Source of the DNA: Furcasterigmium furcatum
Lineage: Eukaryota; Ascomycota; Sordariomycetes; Glomerellales; Plectosphaerellaceae
Reading direction: 5' to 3'
Assembly: GCA_001599815.1 (NCBI GenBank)
Contig: BCIA01000002.1
Coordinates: 4,871,626-4,935,625, forward strand
DNA length: 64,000 nucleotides
The position numbers and the translations under genes were made by a program. The notes under the pieces are model-generated. The model was not told the DNA's origin. It worked only from the letters and a program-made list of their open reading frames with translations, and did not search any database. This document shows positions 1 through 9,835 of this stretch, piece by piece; within the stretch, counting starts at the first letter, position 1, and every line of letters starts with the position of its first letter.

Positions 1-1360
1 TCGCCGACAGAGAGCTACCGACAGAGTATCCAAGCACCTAGAGAAACACGCCGTCGTTGGCAGCATCTGGCACGCCATCGACAGGACCAGCGGGTACTAT
101 CATCGTCTGGCGGCCGACAGAGACCCGTCCAAGTACAAGGCCGGCCACAAGATCAACCTCAAGGACACGACCACCGGCAATTACCTTGTCAACGCCCTGA
201 ACAAATACCAGATCCCTCCGCCCACACTGCAGATGGAGCTTGCAGCCGATGGAGACTACTCCAATATCCCTATTATGTCGAGGCTTGAGCCACAAATGAC
301 CATCGCTTCCGGTGTCAGCGCGCCCAAGATCATCACTGCGATTGGGAGCGACGGGCGGAGATACAGACAGCTCGTCAAGGGAGGCAATGACGACCTTCGC
401 CAGGACGCCATCATGGAGCAAGTGTTCGCCGCCGTTTCGTCCTTGCTCAAGCTTCACCGCGAGACCCAACAGCGGAGCCTCGGTATCAGGACGTACAAGG
501 TTTTGCCACTCACTTCGGCATCCGGCGTTATCGAATTCGTTCCCAACACTATTCCTCTTCACGAGTTTCTCATGCCCGCGCACGAGCGCTACTATCCCAA
601 GGACCTCAAGGGGGGGCAGTGTAGGAAAGAGATCTCCAATGCCCAAGGTAAGTCGACAGAAGCGAGGATCAACACGTACAGGAAGGTCAAGGAGAGGTTC
701 CATCCCGTCATGAAGTACTTCTTCCTTGAGTACTTTGTCGACCCGGATGAATGGTTCGTCAAGAGGACTGCCTATACCAGAACGACTGCAGCGATCTCCA
801 TGCTCGGCCACGTCCTCGGCCTCGGCGACCGCCACGGACACAATATCCTCCTCGACCACAAAACGGGCGAGGTCGTCCACATTGATCTCGGCGTGGCTTT
901 CGAGATGGGCCGCGTCTTGCCAGTTCCAGAACTGGTGCCATTCCGATTGACCCGAGACATCGAAGACGGCATGGGCATCACGAAGACCGAGGGAGTTTTC
1001 CGGCGTTGTTGCGAATTCACCCTCGACGCCTTGAGGGAAGAGACGTACTCGATCATGACGATTCTTGACGTGCTCCGATACGATCCCCTGTATTCCTGGT
1101 CGATCTCCCCCGTGCGATTGGCGAAGCTGCAGACGACAACAGCGACCATGGATGACGATGATGTGGAGGCAGAGGCGGCGTTGGGGGCGAAGACAAGGGG
1201 GGTCAACGAGCCCTCGGAGGCCGACAGGGCGCTCGAGGTGGTGCGGAAGAAGCTCTCGAAGACGCTGAGCGTCGAGGCGACAGTCAATGACCTGATCAAC
1301 CAGGCAACAGACGAGAGAAATCTGGCTGTCTTGTATAGCGGGTGGGCAGCCTACGCATAA
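1..1360 (+). CDS. TEL1: Tel1/ATM-type PI3K-like serine/threonine kinase, C-terminal part (5' end outside window)
   Basis: The reading frame is open from base 2 of the window to the TAA at 1358-1360, so this is the 3' end of a gene entering from the left. It carries the whole PI3K-like kinase domain: the GGNDDLRQD motif, the catalytic loop [11 protein letters not shown] (Asp and Asn of the DxxxxN triad) and the activation loop HIDLGVAFE. The protein ends in a FATC-type tail ([12 protein letters not shown]). Tel1/ATM senses DNA double-strand breaks with the MRN complex and maintains telomeres. I prefer Tel1 to Mec1/ATR because of the kinase-domain wording and the FATC tail; TOR is unlikely. A GTAAGT at about 650 lies in frame, but the read-through protein fits the family, so no intron is proposed. 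Confidence 0.93.
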   Translation, partial: RRQRATDRVSKHLEKHAVVGSIWHAIDRTSGYYHRLAADRDPSKYKAGHKINLKDTTTGNYLVNALNKYQIPPPTLQMELAADGDYSNIPIMSRLEPQMTIASGVSAPKIITAIGSDGRRYRQLVKGGNDDLRQDAIMEQVFAAVSSLLKLHRETQQRSLGIRTYKVLPLTSASGVIEFVPNTIPLHEFLMPAHERYYPKDLKGGQCRKEISNAQGKSTEARINTYRKVKERFHPVMKYFFLEYFVDPDEWFVKRTAYTRTTAAISMLGHVLGLGDRHGHNILLDHKTGEVVHIDLGVAFEMGRVLPVPELVPFRLTRDIEDGMGITKTEGVFRRCCEFTLDALREETYSIMTILDVLRYDPLYSWSISPVRLAKLQTTTATMDDDDVEAEAALGAKTRGVNEPSEADRALEVVRKKLSKTLSVEATVNDLINQATDERNLAVLYSGWAAYA

Positions 1361-1497
1361 AGTAGCATGTAATACTATTTGATATTCTTTTTGGACCACG
1401 TCTTGGTTTGGTGATGTCCAGCCTCAATGGCCTTCCTAGTGAGATGGCGGGAAATGAGCAAACATTTGTCCGAAGGACTTGGTGTCTGGATGGCTTC

Positions 1498-1830
1498 CTT
1501 GTCGACCAACAGTTCATCTCAATGGTGAGCAAATCGACCTAAAAGCTTGTCAAGGGAAAGGCCTATTCAGCTGTCATCATATCAAGATGTTACTTAATTA
1601 AGCGGCCTTCCCTTTGAGAGAGACTCAAATTCAAGGGCCATTCTGTTGACCAAGAGTCTCATTGAGGAAAAGGCTAGTTTGGTCTTATTATACTAAGATG
1701 GTACTGAATTGAGTAGGCTCCCTATTGAGGGATGAGTGAATCTTAATAGCCTCTGAGTGAACTTCCATTATGTCGACTTAAAGGCTGGTTGAGGTGGAAT
1801 ACTAAGCAGTTAGTATTATATCGAGATGGC
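1498..1830. repeat. Degenerate tandem repeat, units about 110-145 bp
   Basis: Related phrases recur with roughly 110-145 bp spacing: (T/A)ATC(A/G)AGATG preceded by TAT/CAT at about 1579, 1692 and 1819; AAAGGC(C/T) at about 1558, 1670 and 1782; GT(C/T)GACC at about 1500 and 1643. The copies have diverged by many substitutions, mostly transitions, so this reads as an old, decaying repeat. Boundaries are approximate. Confidence 0.55.
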
Positions 1831-1882
1831 CTCTTATTTACCTATATTCTCATCGTGCGAGAGCTCTGTCCATTCAGCATCC

Positions 1883-1946
1883 TATCAAGAAAGCAGGTCA
1901 TCAAGAAAGGAGGCCATCAAGAAAGGAGGTCGTCAAGAAAGCACCC
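1883..1946. repeat. 16-bp tandem repeat, four copies
   Basis: TCAAGAAAG starts at 1885, 1901, 1917 and 1933, an exact 16-bp period, within a unit close to TCAAGAAAGGAGGYCA. It is a short minisatellite in the same intergenic region as the degenerate repeat. Confidence 0.85.
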
Positions 1947-2028
1947 TGTTGAATTGTCTGCTAGTTGAGCAAAGTCCCTATCGAGCCGCCTCCTCATACA
2001 GCCTCAGCAACTCCAGCCAGCTCCCTGT

Positions 2029-3314
2029 TCAGAAGAGGTCAGGTCGACCCAGGACCTCGCTGTGGAGCTGCTGAAGTTCACACAGCCTGTTCGACAGGGC
2101 GAACTGCCAGGCCTATGTAAGTCAGCGCGGGTCCCATCCGGGAAGGATTGGGTAAACAAACCTTGCGAACAACGACCCCGATATCGAACCTGGGGTGGGA
2201 GTCGTTGATGTGGCGACGGTAAATCGCCCCAGCGGTGAAGCTGTTGAGCACCGTCCAACCCGCACCGGTCAGGGCGGGCTCGTTGAGGACGGGGTCGATG
2301 AACGCCCGCTGGATCTCCCACTGGTCCGCGCGGGCGGCGGCGATCTCCTCCACCATTTTGGCCAGGCGCTTCTCCTGGGCGAGCTGGAAGATCGTCATGT
2401 ACCCGCGCAGGGACTCGAGGGCGCCCATCTGCAGGCGGCAGCGGTCGACGAGGGAGTCGAAGTCCTTGAAGGGCTCGACGACGCCCTCCCAGATCCTGCC
2501 GAGGCGGGCGTCGATGGCGGGGAAGGGGGTGGATTTGGCGAAGAGGTGCCTGGTGAGGAAGGGGGTTCCGTCGACTTTGACGCTTGCGACGTAGACGAAT
2601 ACGTGCTGGAAGGAGGGGAGGACGCGGTCTTTCATGAGGCGCTACTTCGCGATGAGCTGGGCCTGGAAGAAGGGGGGGTTAGAACGGGATTCAGGGGGGA
2701 GGTGGGCTATCAGCAGGAAATGGATGGGTGCGTACCTTCTCCATGAGCGTAGTATTGAGGAAGAATTCGAGCTTGTTGACAAGGGGGGGCGGAAGGGGGT
2801 TCCGATAGTCCGGCCTGGTCTGAGCCATGAACTCCCTGCTGGGGCTGATGTCGGTGTCGAGGTAGATCTCGCGGCTGTCGGGGCGCTGACCGCGGGGGCG
2901 ATCCCACTCTGAGATGTACTTCTTCTGGAGCTCGAGCTGGAAGACGCTCTTGAGCTGGTCTTTCTGCGCGGGGGTGCAGTTTTCCATCTCGTGTTTGAGG
3001 ACGGCTTCCTGGATCTCGAGGGGGAGGGCCATGTGACCGGTCTCGGCGGGGAGGGGGGAGGTGGTGTCGTAGGGGATGTTGATGAGTTTCATGTCGTGGT
3101 CAACGAACTGGAGCTCGTGGTATATCTGGGGCATCACGAGAAAGGACCAGTCGCGCATCGTCCTGAGGTCGGTGGTGGTCGAGCGGGCACGCCAGCTGTC
3201 GAGGTAGAACTTGACCGCCCTCTCCATGATCTCACGAGCGTTGAAGGAGGGGTAGACAGGCTCGGGGACGTCTCTCATACCGCGAGGACGACGGGGCGGG
3301 ATAGTCATAGACAT
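2029..3314 (-). CDS. Hypothetical protein, 380 aa, three exons
   Basis: I do not recognise this protein. Model: exons 3314-2736, 2641-2162 and 2112-2029 on the minus strand. Intron 1 runs from GTACGC to TAG and is the only acceptor choice that avoids an in-frame TAG. Intron 2 (GTTTGT...GCTGAC...ATAG) replaces a poor read-through tail with one rich in Gln and Leu. The protein is soluble, with no signal peptide or membrane segment, and is mildly charged; the middle holds an amphipathic stretch near FQLELQKKYISEWDRP. The start ATG at 3314 is followed by a second in-frame ATG two codons on. Splicing keeps the whole length open with consistent composition, which supports a real gene; its function cannot be read from the sequence. 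Confidence 0.7.
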
Positions 3315-4150
3315 GATGCCTATCGTATAAGGGGTACTGGTAGGAGACTTGTCTGGGTAAGATACTGAGGAGGGGGTGGTCGTTCTCGTGGAAGGACCGT
3401 CGCGTTGGTTGGGGGGGAAAGGAAAACGAAGAGGAAAAGTTCGCAGCCTGGTGACAAGGAGGATTGTTGTTCTCCGCTTATTTATGCCGAACCGTCGAAT
3501 GTCGTCTGTCGGGCCGCATCATGGGCTTGCGGTCCGGCGCCGGGGGCCGCATGCGTGGAGTCGTGAGCCGGAGCCGGGGCCGGCAGATGCCTCAGGGGCA
3601 GCATGCCGGCACGTCCAGCTGCACCCCCGAGACCTGATGTGACGGAACAACCAAACTCTCGCCTAGACCGACCCATCATCGTTCACATGCTTCGATCCCG
3701 TCTTCAGATGCCCAAACGGAACCATTGTTGAGTGAGATGGGTAACCTTTCAATGTGACATTGTCTGCCTCTGGCGGCAGCATCCGAACGCCAGTTACCGC
3801 CCGATGCGTTCTAAATGCTGGCACAAACCCCCCAACTACTGTACACTTTGCTTTTGAGCCAACCCCCGTAGCAACAAACAATTCATGTAACAAAACCCCC
3901 AGGAGGAGAGATCGTCCCGCTGCAATGCTCGTCTCGTGGATGGGCATCGTCCGTCCCCGTTCGTCTGTCGGCGGCCACTGAGGCCTCGCTGCTTACTCAA
4001 AACACGAGCGGCACCGGGATGGTCTCCCGGCGCTGCTGCTGCTGCGCCTGGCTCGCCGGCTCTTCGCCTGCCGGGCGGCCTCTACTCTCCAAGGTGGTGA
4101 TTATGAGGTGGTGGGATAAGGGAAATATGTGTTGTTGTCATGTGGTAGCG
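3315..4150. other. Intergenic
   Basis: Promoter side of the hypothetical gene on the left and 3' flank of TIM23 on the right. G-runs occur near 3395-3420. Nothing else is recognised. Confidence 0.6.
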
Positions 4151-4929
4151 TTACAGGGTGGCGTGTTCGTGCGCGGACTCGACCGCGGGGAAGAAGGTTT
4201 TCCGGGTAATCTGATCGCAGTCAGCATTGCATTCAATCCACTCATCACTCAACGGCAGGATGCGTCTCGACTTACCGCCCAGGCGCCGGCAACACTGGCA
4301 ACGATGCCGCTGGAGATGGCCATCTGCCTCAGGCCCCTCGTGGACTTGAAGAGCGCACCGCTCAGCGCGCCGGCCAGGATGGTGTTGGCGGAGTCGTGCT
4401 TCCCCCTGAGCTGGCCAATGGCACTGTTGAAGCAGTTGTAGACGATGGCGATGACGCCGGCCGAGTTGCCGAGGAAGGGGCCGCGGCGGGTGACGGCGTT
4501 GAGGACCGAGTTTAACCTCAGCTTGGGGGGCTGGCCGGCGGACCGCCTCAGGCCCTCCTGGAGGCCCCAGGCGCCTCCGATGCCGAGGCCGGCGAGATAT
4601 GTGGTGCCGGTGCCGTAGCAGAGGTCGTCGGTGAAGCCGCGGGAGGGCAGGGCACCGGCGCCGGCGGCCTCGGCGAGGGTCGCGTCCTCGAGGGTGAGGT
4701 ACTCGAGGGTGTCCTTGTTTAGGCCGGCGAGGGGATGGAGCTGGGAGGGGTCGGAGAAGGCGGAGCCGCCGAGGAAGGCCTCGACGCCCTGGCCGGCGGA
4801 CGGGTCGAAGGAGGTTGTCGGCTCGGGGCTGCGAGTCGTGGTGGTCGGTTGCGGGGAGCCGCCGTGTGATGCGCCGTGGTCCTTCTGGGACGACTTCTGC
4901 CCCGTCAGGGTATTCCAGAGAGACGACAT
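4151..4929 (-). CDS. TIM23: Mitochondrial import inner membrane translocase subunit Tim23
   Basis: Channel-forming subunit of the presequence translocase (TIM23 complex) of the mitochondrial inner membrane. Two exons: 4929-4276 and 4210-4151, joined phase 0 across a GTAAGT intron with a GCTGAC branch site; total 237 aa, the usual length. The N-terminal half is hydrophilic (intermembrane-space part, Ser/Thr/Pro-rich, from about residue 10 to 90). The C-terminal half holds the four Tim17/22/23-type membrane segments with Gly-rich packing, for example YLAGLGIGGAWGLQEG and TILAGALSGALF. The second exon supplies the tail ITRKTFFPAVESAHEHATL. The frame is open upstream to 5055, but the start at 4929 (MSSLWNTLTG) matches the family. 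Confidence 0.93.
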
Positions 4930-5841
4930 GGCTGTGTGTAGGCGGCGGGGGGAGGGGCCGATGGGATGCGTGAAGCCGGACGGGTGATTAAGGAGTGGTG
5001 CCGGGCCTCGAAGGTGATGGAGGTTGCCGATGATGGTTGGTGTCAGTCCTATCAAAAAAATTTGGGCTCATTGCCGGCCCGCGCGACTTGGTCATGGCGC
5101 CGAAGGGCCGGAATGGATGACGGCGAAACCCCGGATAATAGATGCTGAGTAAGCGGGCTTGTCGAGGATCTTCCGAGGTTGAGCGACCACAAGTCCCATC
5201 ACCACCTGCTCACCATGATGACTTCAACTTTGCTCCTTGGTCCAATTCTCTGGCCCAACCCAATGCATGCTGACACAAGCTGAAAATTCGCAGCCATCGC
5301 CTGTCTCGAGTCTCCAGGTACTTTAGCATTACTAGGTACTAATTATGTCGAGGCTCCGAGTCACGCGTGTGGGCCCGGACTGGCTCGGAGGCCGAATGTC
5401 CGCTTCGAGTCTTCGACACCCACACAACGGCGGCGCTTGACAAGTGACGACTTCCGCCTCCGTCGAGCCCGGGAACTGCGGTCAACCCTATCGTAGGGAT
5501 GAGTCCCGTCCGCGGATCGCCGAAGCTCGTACCTCAGGGGCCACGTTGGGCCGAGCCACGCCCCAGGATGCCTCCGCCACTGGCCCGGGGCCGATACGAG
5601 GCTCAAGCTCCGTCTCAAGTTGCTTGAACCCTTTAAGCATAGTTTTGGTAGCGCGAGAGATACGAAAATTTCATCTTGCCCAGGAACTCATGCTTCTATT
5701 CATATATATCTGCGTGAGGTAGCCGAATCCATCGAGTGAGCTTTACGAGCTGAGCACCTGAACAATCCAATCGCATCGACGCCAGAAACGGAACGAAGGA
5801 CAATCTCGAGACGAGCCAGGCTTCAACGAGTCGCAAGCAGC
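4930..5841. other. Divergent intergenic region, TIM23 / BTB gene
   Basis: Contains the promoters of both flanking genes. Small ORFs on both strands here show no family motif. No repeat or RNA gene is seen. Confidence 0.6.
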
Positions 5842-7029
5842 ATGCCTTCCTTGACGGAAGAGATCATAAAGAGCCCTCACCTCGCCGGAGAGAAACAACG
5901 GCAACTCGAGATTCGAACAGCATCGACTGGTTCATCACTCACAATGACGGCCGCCGACAAGTCACCGCTCCTCCCGATGGTCAAAATCGATCCTCGCGGT
6001 GATCTCACCCTCCGTGTCGGCACAGAGCGAAAAGGAGAAGAAGAAGCGGGTAAGGCGCAACGCTTCCTCGTCTGCTCGAGGACCCTGGCCCGCGTCTCCC
6101 CGGTCTTCGACCGCATGATCCACGGCGCGTTCGCCGAGGCCAAGCCAGCAGATGGACAGGAATGGGTGGTCGATCTCCCTGAGGACAAGCCCTCAGCGAT
6201 GGAGATGTTCGCGAACATCTCCCACGGCTTCCTGCACAAGGTCCCGCCCGCCTTGTCGATGCACGATCTCTATGACTTAACGGTCCTCACACATTACTAC
6301 GACGCCACGCAAATTCTCGTCCCATGGATACGGCCGTGGATCAACGCGCTGCATGACCCGGCTTCGGGTCCGGATGATGCGGTCCCCAAGATGCTCTGGA
6401 TCAGCTGGGAGCTAGGCCATCGACAGATGTTCGAGGCAACGGTGCGGCGGATCACCATGGAGGGGCCGGGGTCCATGTTCGCCGAGGGCTCGGTACTACA
6501 GCAGCTCCAGATGCCGTCGGATGTTATCGGTATGTCACCCCAGGACGGCAGCCCCAGCCCCAAGTCGTGGATCCAGCCAGAACTGACACTTCCAGAACGC
6601 ATCTACTCAGCCCGCGACGAGACTGTCGACTGCCTCCTGGACGTGATGCGCACCTTCATCGAACAACTGACCGTCGTGGACGAGCGACCACGCTGGTGCC
6701 GGCATGCAACATACATGGGACCACACCGGTGCGAGTCCATGATCCTAGGGTCGATTACCTTCTGTCTGACGCGGGCTAGTCTCTGGCCCATCCCCGAAGA
6801 CACGACGGAGGTCGAGCCCAGCATCCTCGGGCTGTACGAGACGCTCACGAACCTGGTGATACACGACATCGGCAAGCAGGCGAGGGGGGAGGGAGACCAC
6901 TCGGCGTGCAACCCGCGGGAGCATCTGATGGATCAGCTGAAGGAGGTTCTCGCGAAGATGCAGAGTCCTCTGAATGACGCGGACAGAAAGCAGCTGGACG
7001 GGCAGGCGAAGAGGTTGCACATGCTCTGA
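5842..7029 (+). CDS. BTB/POZ domain-containing protein, 395 aa
   Basis: Single exon from ATG 5842 to TGA 7027-7029. Residues about 48-165 look like a BTB/POZ fold: a first strand region (KIDPRGDLTLRVG), then FLVCSRTLARVSPVFDRMI, the typical turn where a BTB protein stores its ligand-free side, then LPEDKPSAMEMFANISHGF and DLYDLTVLTHYYDA. Such fungal proteins are a large lineage-specific family often annotated as nuclear-pore-like or BTB proteins; some act as Cullin-3 adaptors, but nothing in the remaining 230 residues (no Kelch, MATH or zinc finger) points to a partner. The C-terminal part ends in a charged helix. Soluble, no signal peptide. Confidence 0.85.
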   Translation: MPSLTEEIIKSPHLAGEKQRQLEIRTASTGSSLTMTAADKSPLLPMVKIDPRGDLTLRVGTERKGEEEAGKAQRFLVCSRTLARVSPVFDRMIHGAFAEAKPADGQEWVVDLPEDKPSAMEMFANISHGFLHKVPPALSMHDLYDLTVLTHYYDATQILVPWIRPWINALHDPASGPDDAVPKMLWISWELGHRQMFEATVRRITMEGPGSMFAEGSVLQQLQMPSDVIGMSPQDGSPSPKSWIQPELTLPERIYSARDETVDCLLDVMRTFIEQLTVVDERPRWCRHATYMGPHRCESMILGSITFCLTRASLWPIPEDTTEVEPSILGLYETLTNLVIHDIGKQARGEGDHSACNPREHLMDQLKEVLAKMQSPLNDADRKQLDGQAKRLHML

Positions 7030-7449
7030 TGAATACCAGAGACTGAAGAAATTGACCAAAACCAGCGCCATCGTCAGACTTTGAGGCCAGAACTTTAGCG
7101 ATTCCACATCATATCAGAAGAGCGACCTCACTTCGGAGCCGTTTCTGACACCCAAAAGAAAGTGCGTATTACTATCAGAAGCGTATCTTTTACTTTAGTC
7201 GTCTTCCGGTTGCCGCTTCCCAGAGAGCCCCTCTCAGCCCCAAAGTCCGAGTCTGGGCCTGTGCTTGTGACCGGCTTCGAGTGGCCCCAGACGTCAGATG
7301 TCAAAGTCTCCCAAACAACATCAATCACGACAGCCATTCCCGCCAGTTCATCGCCGCACCGAGCCGTTCTGTCTCTTGTGAACAAGGACTGTTCTTTGTG
7401 CCCATTCACCACTGTATTGATCTCGCATCCATAAATCACGTCCAGCACC
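7030..7449. other. Intergenic, BTB 3' flank and upstream promoter
   Basis: No gene, RNA or repeat recognised. The right end is presumably the promoter and leader for the tandem genes that follow. Confidence 0.6.
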
Positions 7450-7977
7450 ATGTGTCTCCCCTGTTGGACATACAAGGAGGTCGCCTTCGACGACGAACCC
7501 TCGCAGCCGCGTCGCTATGTCTGGAACGGCAGCGCATATGTTCTTTCCCAGGTGAGAAGTTGCAATTTTTCCTTTCGTGTGCCTGCCCCGTGCCATGCCC
7601 GTGCCGGCCCCGGGGAAGGAGGCGCGGGTCTGGATTGTGATGTCCGGCCAGGACCGCGCTCCGATTCTCATGCGGACGGCAAGGTCTCCGCCAGGCCGCG
7701 GGAATCAGTGTGCCCTCGCGATATATTTTTCTTTCTGTTGGAACCTGGCATCTCTTTTCCTTTTCTTCTTCTTCTTTTTTCTTTTTGTTTTCCTTCTTCA
7801 CACCAACAACTCCGAGCTTGAACGTTTGCAACGCAGCAACACCACAGGTAAGCGACATCGTGAGATTCACGACAGGGCGATCCCGTCCTCCCCTGACGCG
7901 ATGAGAGAAGGACTTCCCATCTGACGGAGTTTTCAGCTTTCCTCAAGGTCCCCAAACCATCTCTCGAGCTCGCTTGA
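7450..7977 (+). CDS. Small three-exon ORF (57 aa), possible spliced upstream ORF
   Basis: ATG at 7450 has a good context (CACCATG). Proposed exons: 7450-7551, 7817-7847 and 7937-7977. Intron 1 (265 nt) starts CAG/GTGAGA and ends after a long pyrimidine tract (about 7737-7800) at CCGAG. Intron 2 starts ACAG/GTAAGC, holds CTGACG and ends TTTTCAG. The three exons sum to 174 nt in one open frame ending TGA. The peptide starts MCLPCWTYKEVAFDDEP and resembles nothing I know. Its stop lies only 90 nt before the next ATG (8068), too short for a separate promoter in the usual sense, so it may be a spliced ORF in the 5' leader of the next gene. Junctions could differ (a second acceptor lies at 7835). 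Confidence 0.45.
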
Positions 7978-8067
7978 CCTTGCTCCGGAGCCAAATCGCC
8001 CCCAAGGACGACCACCACCGACACACACTCTCACCCACCGTCTTCACGACATTTCGACTTCTTCATC

Positions 8068-9835
8068 ATGCCCAAGGTTCCCAAGGACAAGACCAAGAAG
8101 AGGGCCATGAGGGACTCTCTTTCCCCTCCCCGCACGCGTGCCCGTGCTCGCAGGGTCCGTTTTGCGACTCCTGCCCCTGAGCCCATGGCCGAGCAGCGCC
8201 GCGACTCGGAGGAGGCCGGCGACGAGTCCTTCGACGAGGACGACGACGAGGATGTTGGTCAGGTCCCTGTTCCCGTCCCCGGTCCCGGTCCTGCCCTCGG
8301 CCCCGCTGCTCCGGCCGTTCCCTTTGTTCCCGGCATGGGCGACGGCGGTGTTGCCCGCCCGTGCGCCGACCCTCACTGCGCTCAGTGCCTCCCGAAGGTC
8401 GAGGCCCAGGATGGCAATGACGAGATTGCCGACCTTGCCAATGACCAGGCTGAGGCTTCCGGTCCTTTCGGCATGCAGGATCTCATGCCCGGCTGGAACG
8501 TTCACTACTCTCGCAACCCCATGCAGTCTGTTGGCACCCAGGGATTCAATGGCAACTTCCTCTTTCCCGGTGCCCTCAACGGCAGCCCTGCCTTCCAGGT
8601 AAACACCCTCCCCCCCTTTTCTTCGCGTACCTTCCTCCCCTAAGGTATCAACGCGACCTTTTTGTTTTCCTCGCACCTCTCCCCCTTCACAACATCCATC
8701 CACCCCATCTTCACCACATTCGTACTCCATCCCGCAATCCTCATTCAACACCCCCATCGTCAACGCCACCATCATGGCACACTACCAGAATGCTGGCCCG
8801 CGTCCCGGCGGCCAGCACTTTCAGCCGCCCGTTCCCGACAACCTCCACGGTCCCATGGTTCATACGTACCGCCCTCGATTCGACAATGGCATGAATGGTC
8901 AGGTCCCGCAGGGTGTCTACATCGCCCAGCCTCAGGCGTTCGGCGCGGCCCCGATCGTTGGCCTTCCCTCTTCCGCCGTCTTTCCGGGCGCCCAGGTCTT
9001 CATGCCGATGGAGCCGGCGGCGCACCAGGTCATCGTTCCCCTGGTGCAGCAGCCGGTTCAGTCCGTGCAGGTCCTCGACGGTCCTCTCTATTACCCTTGC
9101 GATTGCCATGCAAGTTTTTTTGCTCTGATCTTGGTGCTTTCTCCTCCTCGCGTTCCTTCCATGGGTGCCCTGGGGCTGCCAACTCACCAAGTGGTGAATG
9201 GATTTCCTTTCATGTCTGGCGTTGCTTCCCTCAGATCATGGATCAGACTCGTTCATCTCTTGTGGAATACCAGCTGACTCTTCTTCTCGCTATAGCCCAC
9301 TGGCAATGTCACTGTCGTCGGCCAGGCTGCCCAGCCCGCTGGCTTCATGATGCCTGCTCAGCCCGCCCAGCCCATGTTCTACGGTCCCGGCGGCATGAAC
9401 AACTTCGGCGGTCCTCAGATCGCCCCTGCCCCCGGCATCCCCGGCGGCGGCCCCCCCATGATGGTCAACAACCAGCCTCAGGCCAGCTCCTATCCCGGTA
9501 TTTACACCGGCCCGGTCTCGCGCATGTACCCTCCCGGACCTCCCCTCTTCAACTACAACGCCACGGTCCCCAACCTCGACTTCCCCCCCGACGTCTCGGG
9601 CGTTGGCCGTACCGCGGGTGAGACTGCCGCCGAGCAGGCCCGTCTCGCCCACAACGACGAGTTGTACAAGCCGCAGGACTTTAAGCCTGCGGACGACAAC
9701 CCGTCTCGCATGTACCCCGTCCGAGAGGTCGACGGCACCTGGACCCAGCGAAACAGGGTCACAATCGACCATCTGGAGTGCCGCTGGTTCCTGCACGACT
9801 CCGGATACTTTTACGCCGTCCGCCAAGCCGACTAA
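8068..9835 (+). CDS. Intrinsically disordered Pro/Gly-rich protein, 463 aa
   Basis: Not recognised. Proposed exons: 8068-8598, 8789-9109 and 9296-9835, all phase 0. Intron 1 (CAG/GTAAAC) ends at CCAG/AAT; no AG occurs between 8645 and 8787, the pattern expected upstream of a used acceptor, so the in-frame ATG at 8774 is taken as intronic. Intron 2 would use a GC donor (CAT/GCAAGT) and the acceptor CTATAG. The protein begins with a basic stretch (KDKTKKRAMRDS, RARARRVRF), has an acidic run (EDDDEDV), Pro-Val-Gly repeats, a CxxxxCxxC motif (CADPHCAQC) and long P/G/M/Q-rich segments. The last 60 residues (MYPVREVDGTW, HLECRWFLHDSGYFY) look folded. It is followed by two introns after the stop codon. 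An alternative is two separate genes, 8068-8643 and 8774-9835. Confidence 0.6.

Larger units (their letters stand above)
1361..2028. other. Intergenic, TEL1 3' flank with decayed repeats
   Basis: No gene is supported here. The stretch is more AT-rich than its neighbours and is filled with imperfect repeats (listed separately). It lies between the convergent 3' ends of TEL1 and the next gene. Confidence 0.7.

Noticed and set aside
38..1399. 453-codon ORF opposite TEL1
   Set aside because: It is the antisense shadow of a GC-rich kinase exon; the plus strand carries all kinase motifs.
1883..1946. CRISPR-like short repeats
   Set aside because: Four direct 16-bp copies without spacers in a eukaryotic genome; a minisatellite.
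8774..9277. Separate gene starting at the ATG at 8774
   Set aside because: The AG-free tract before CCAG at 8788 and the phase match favour an intron; kept only as an alternative model.
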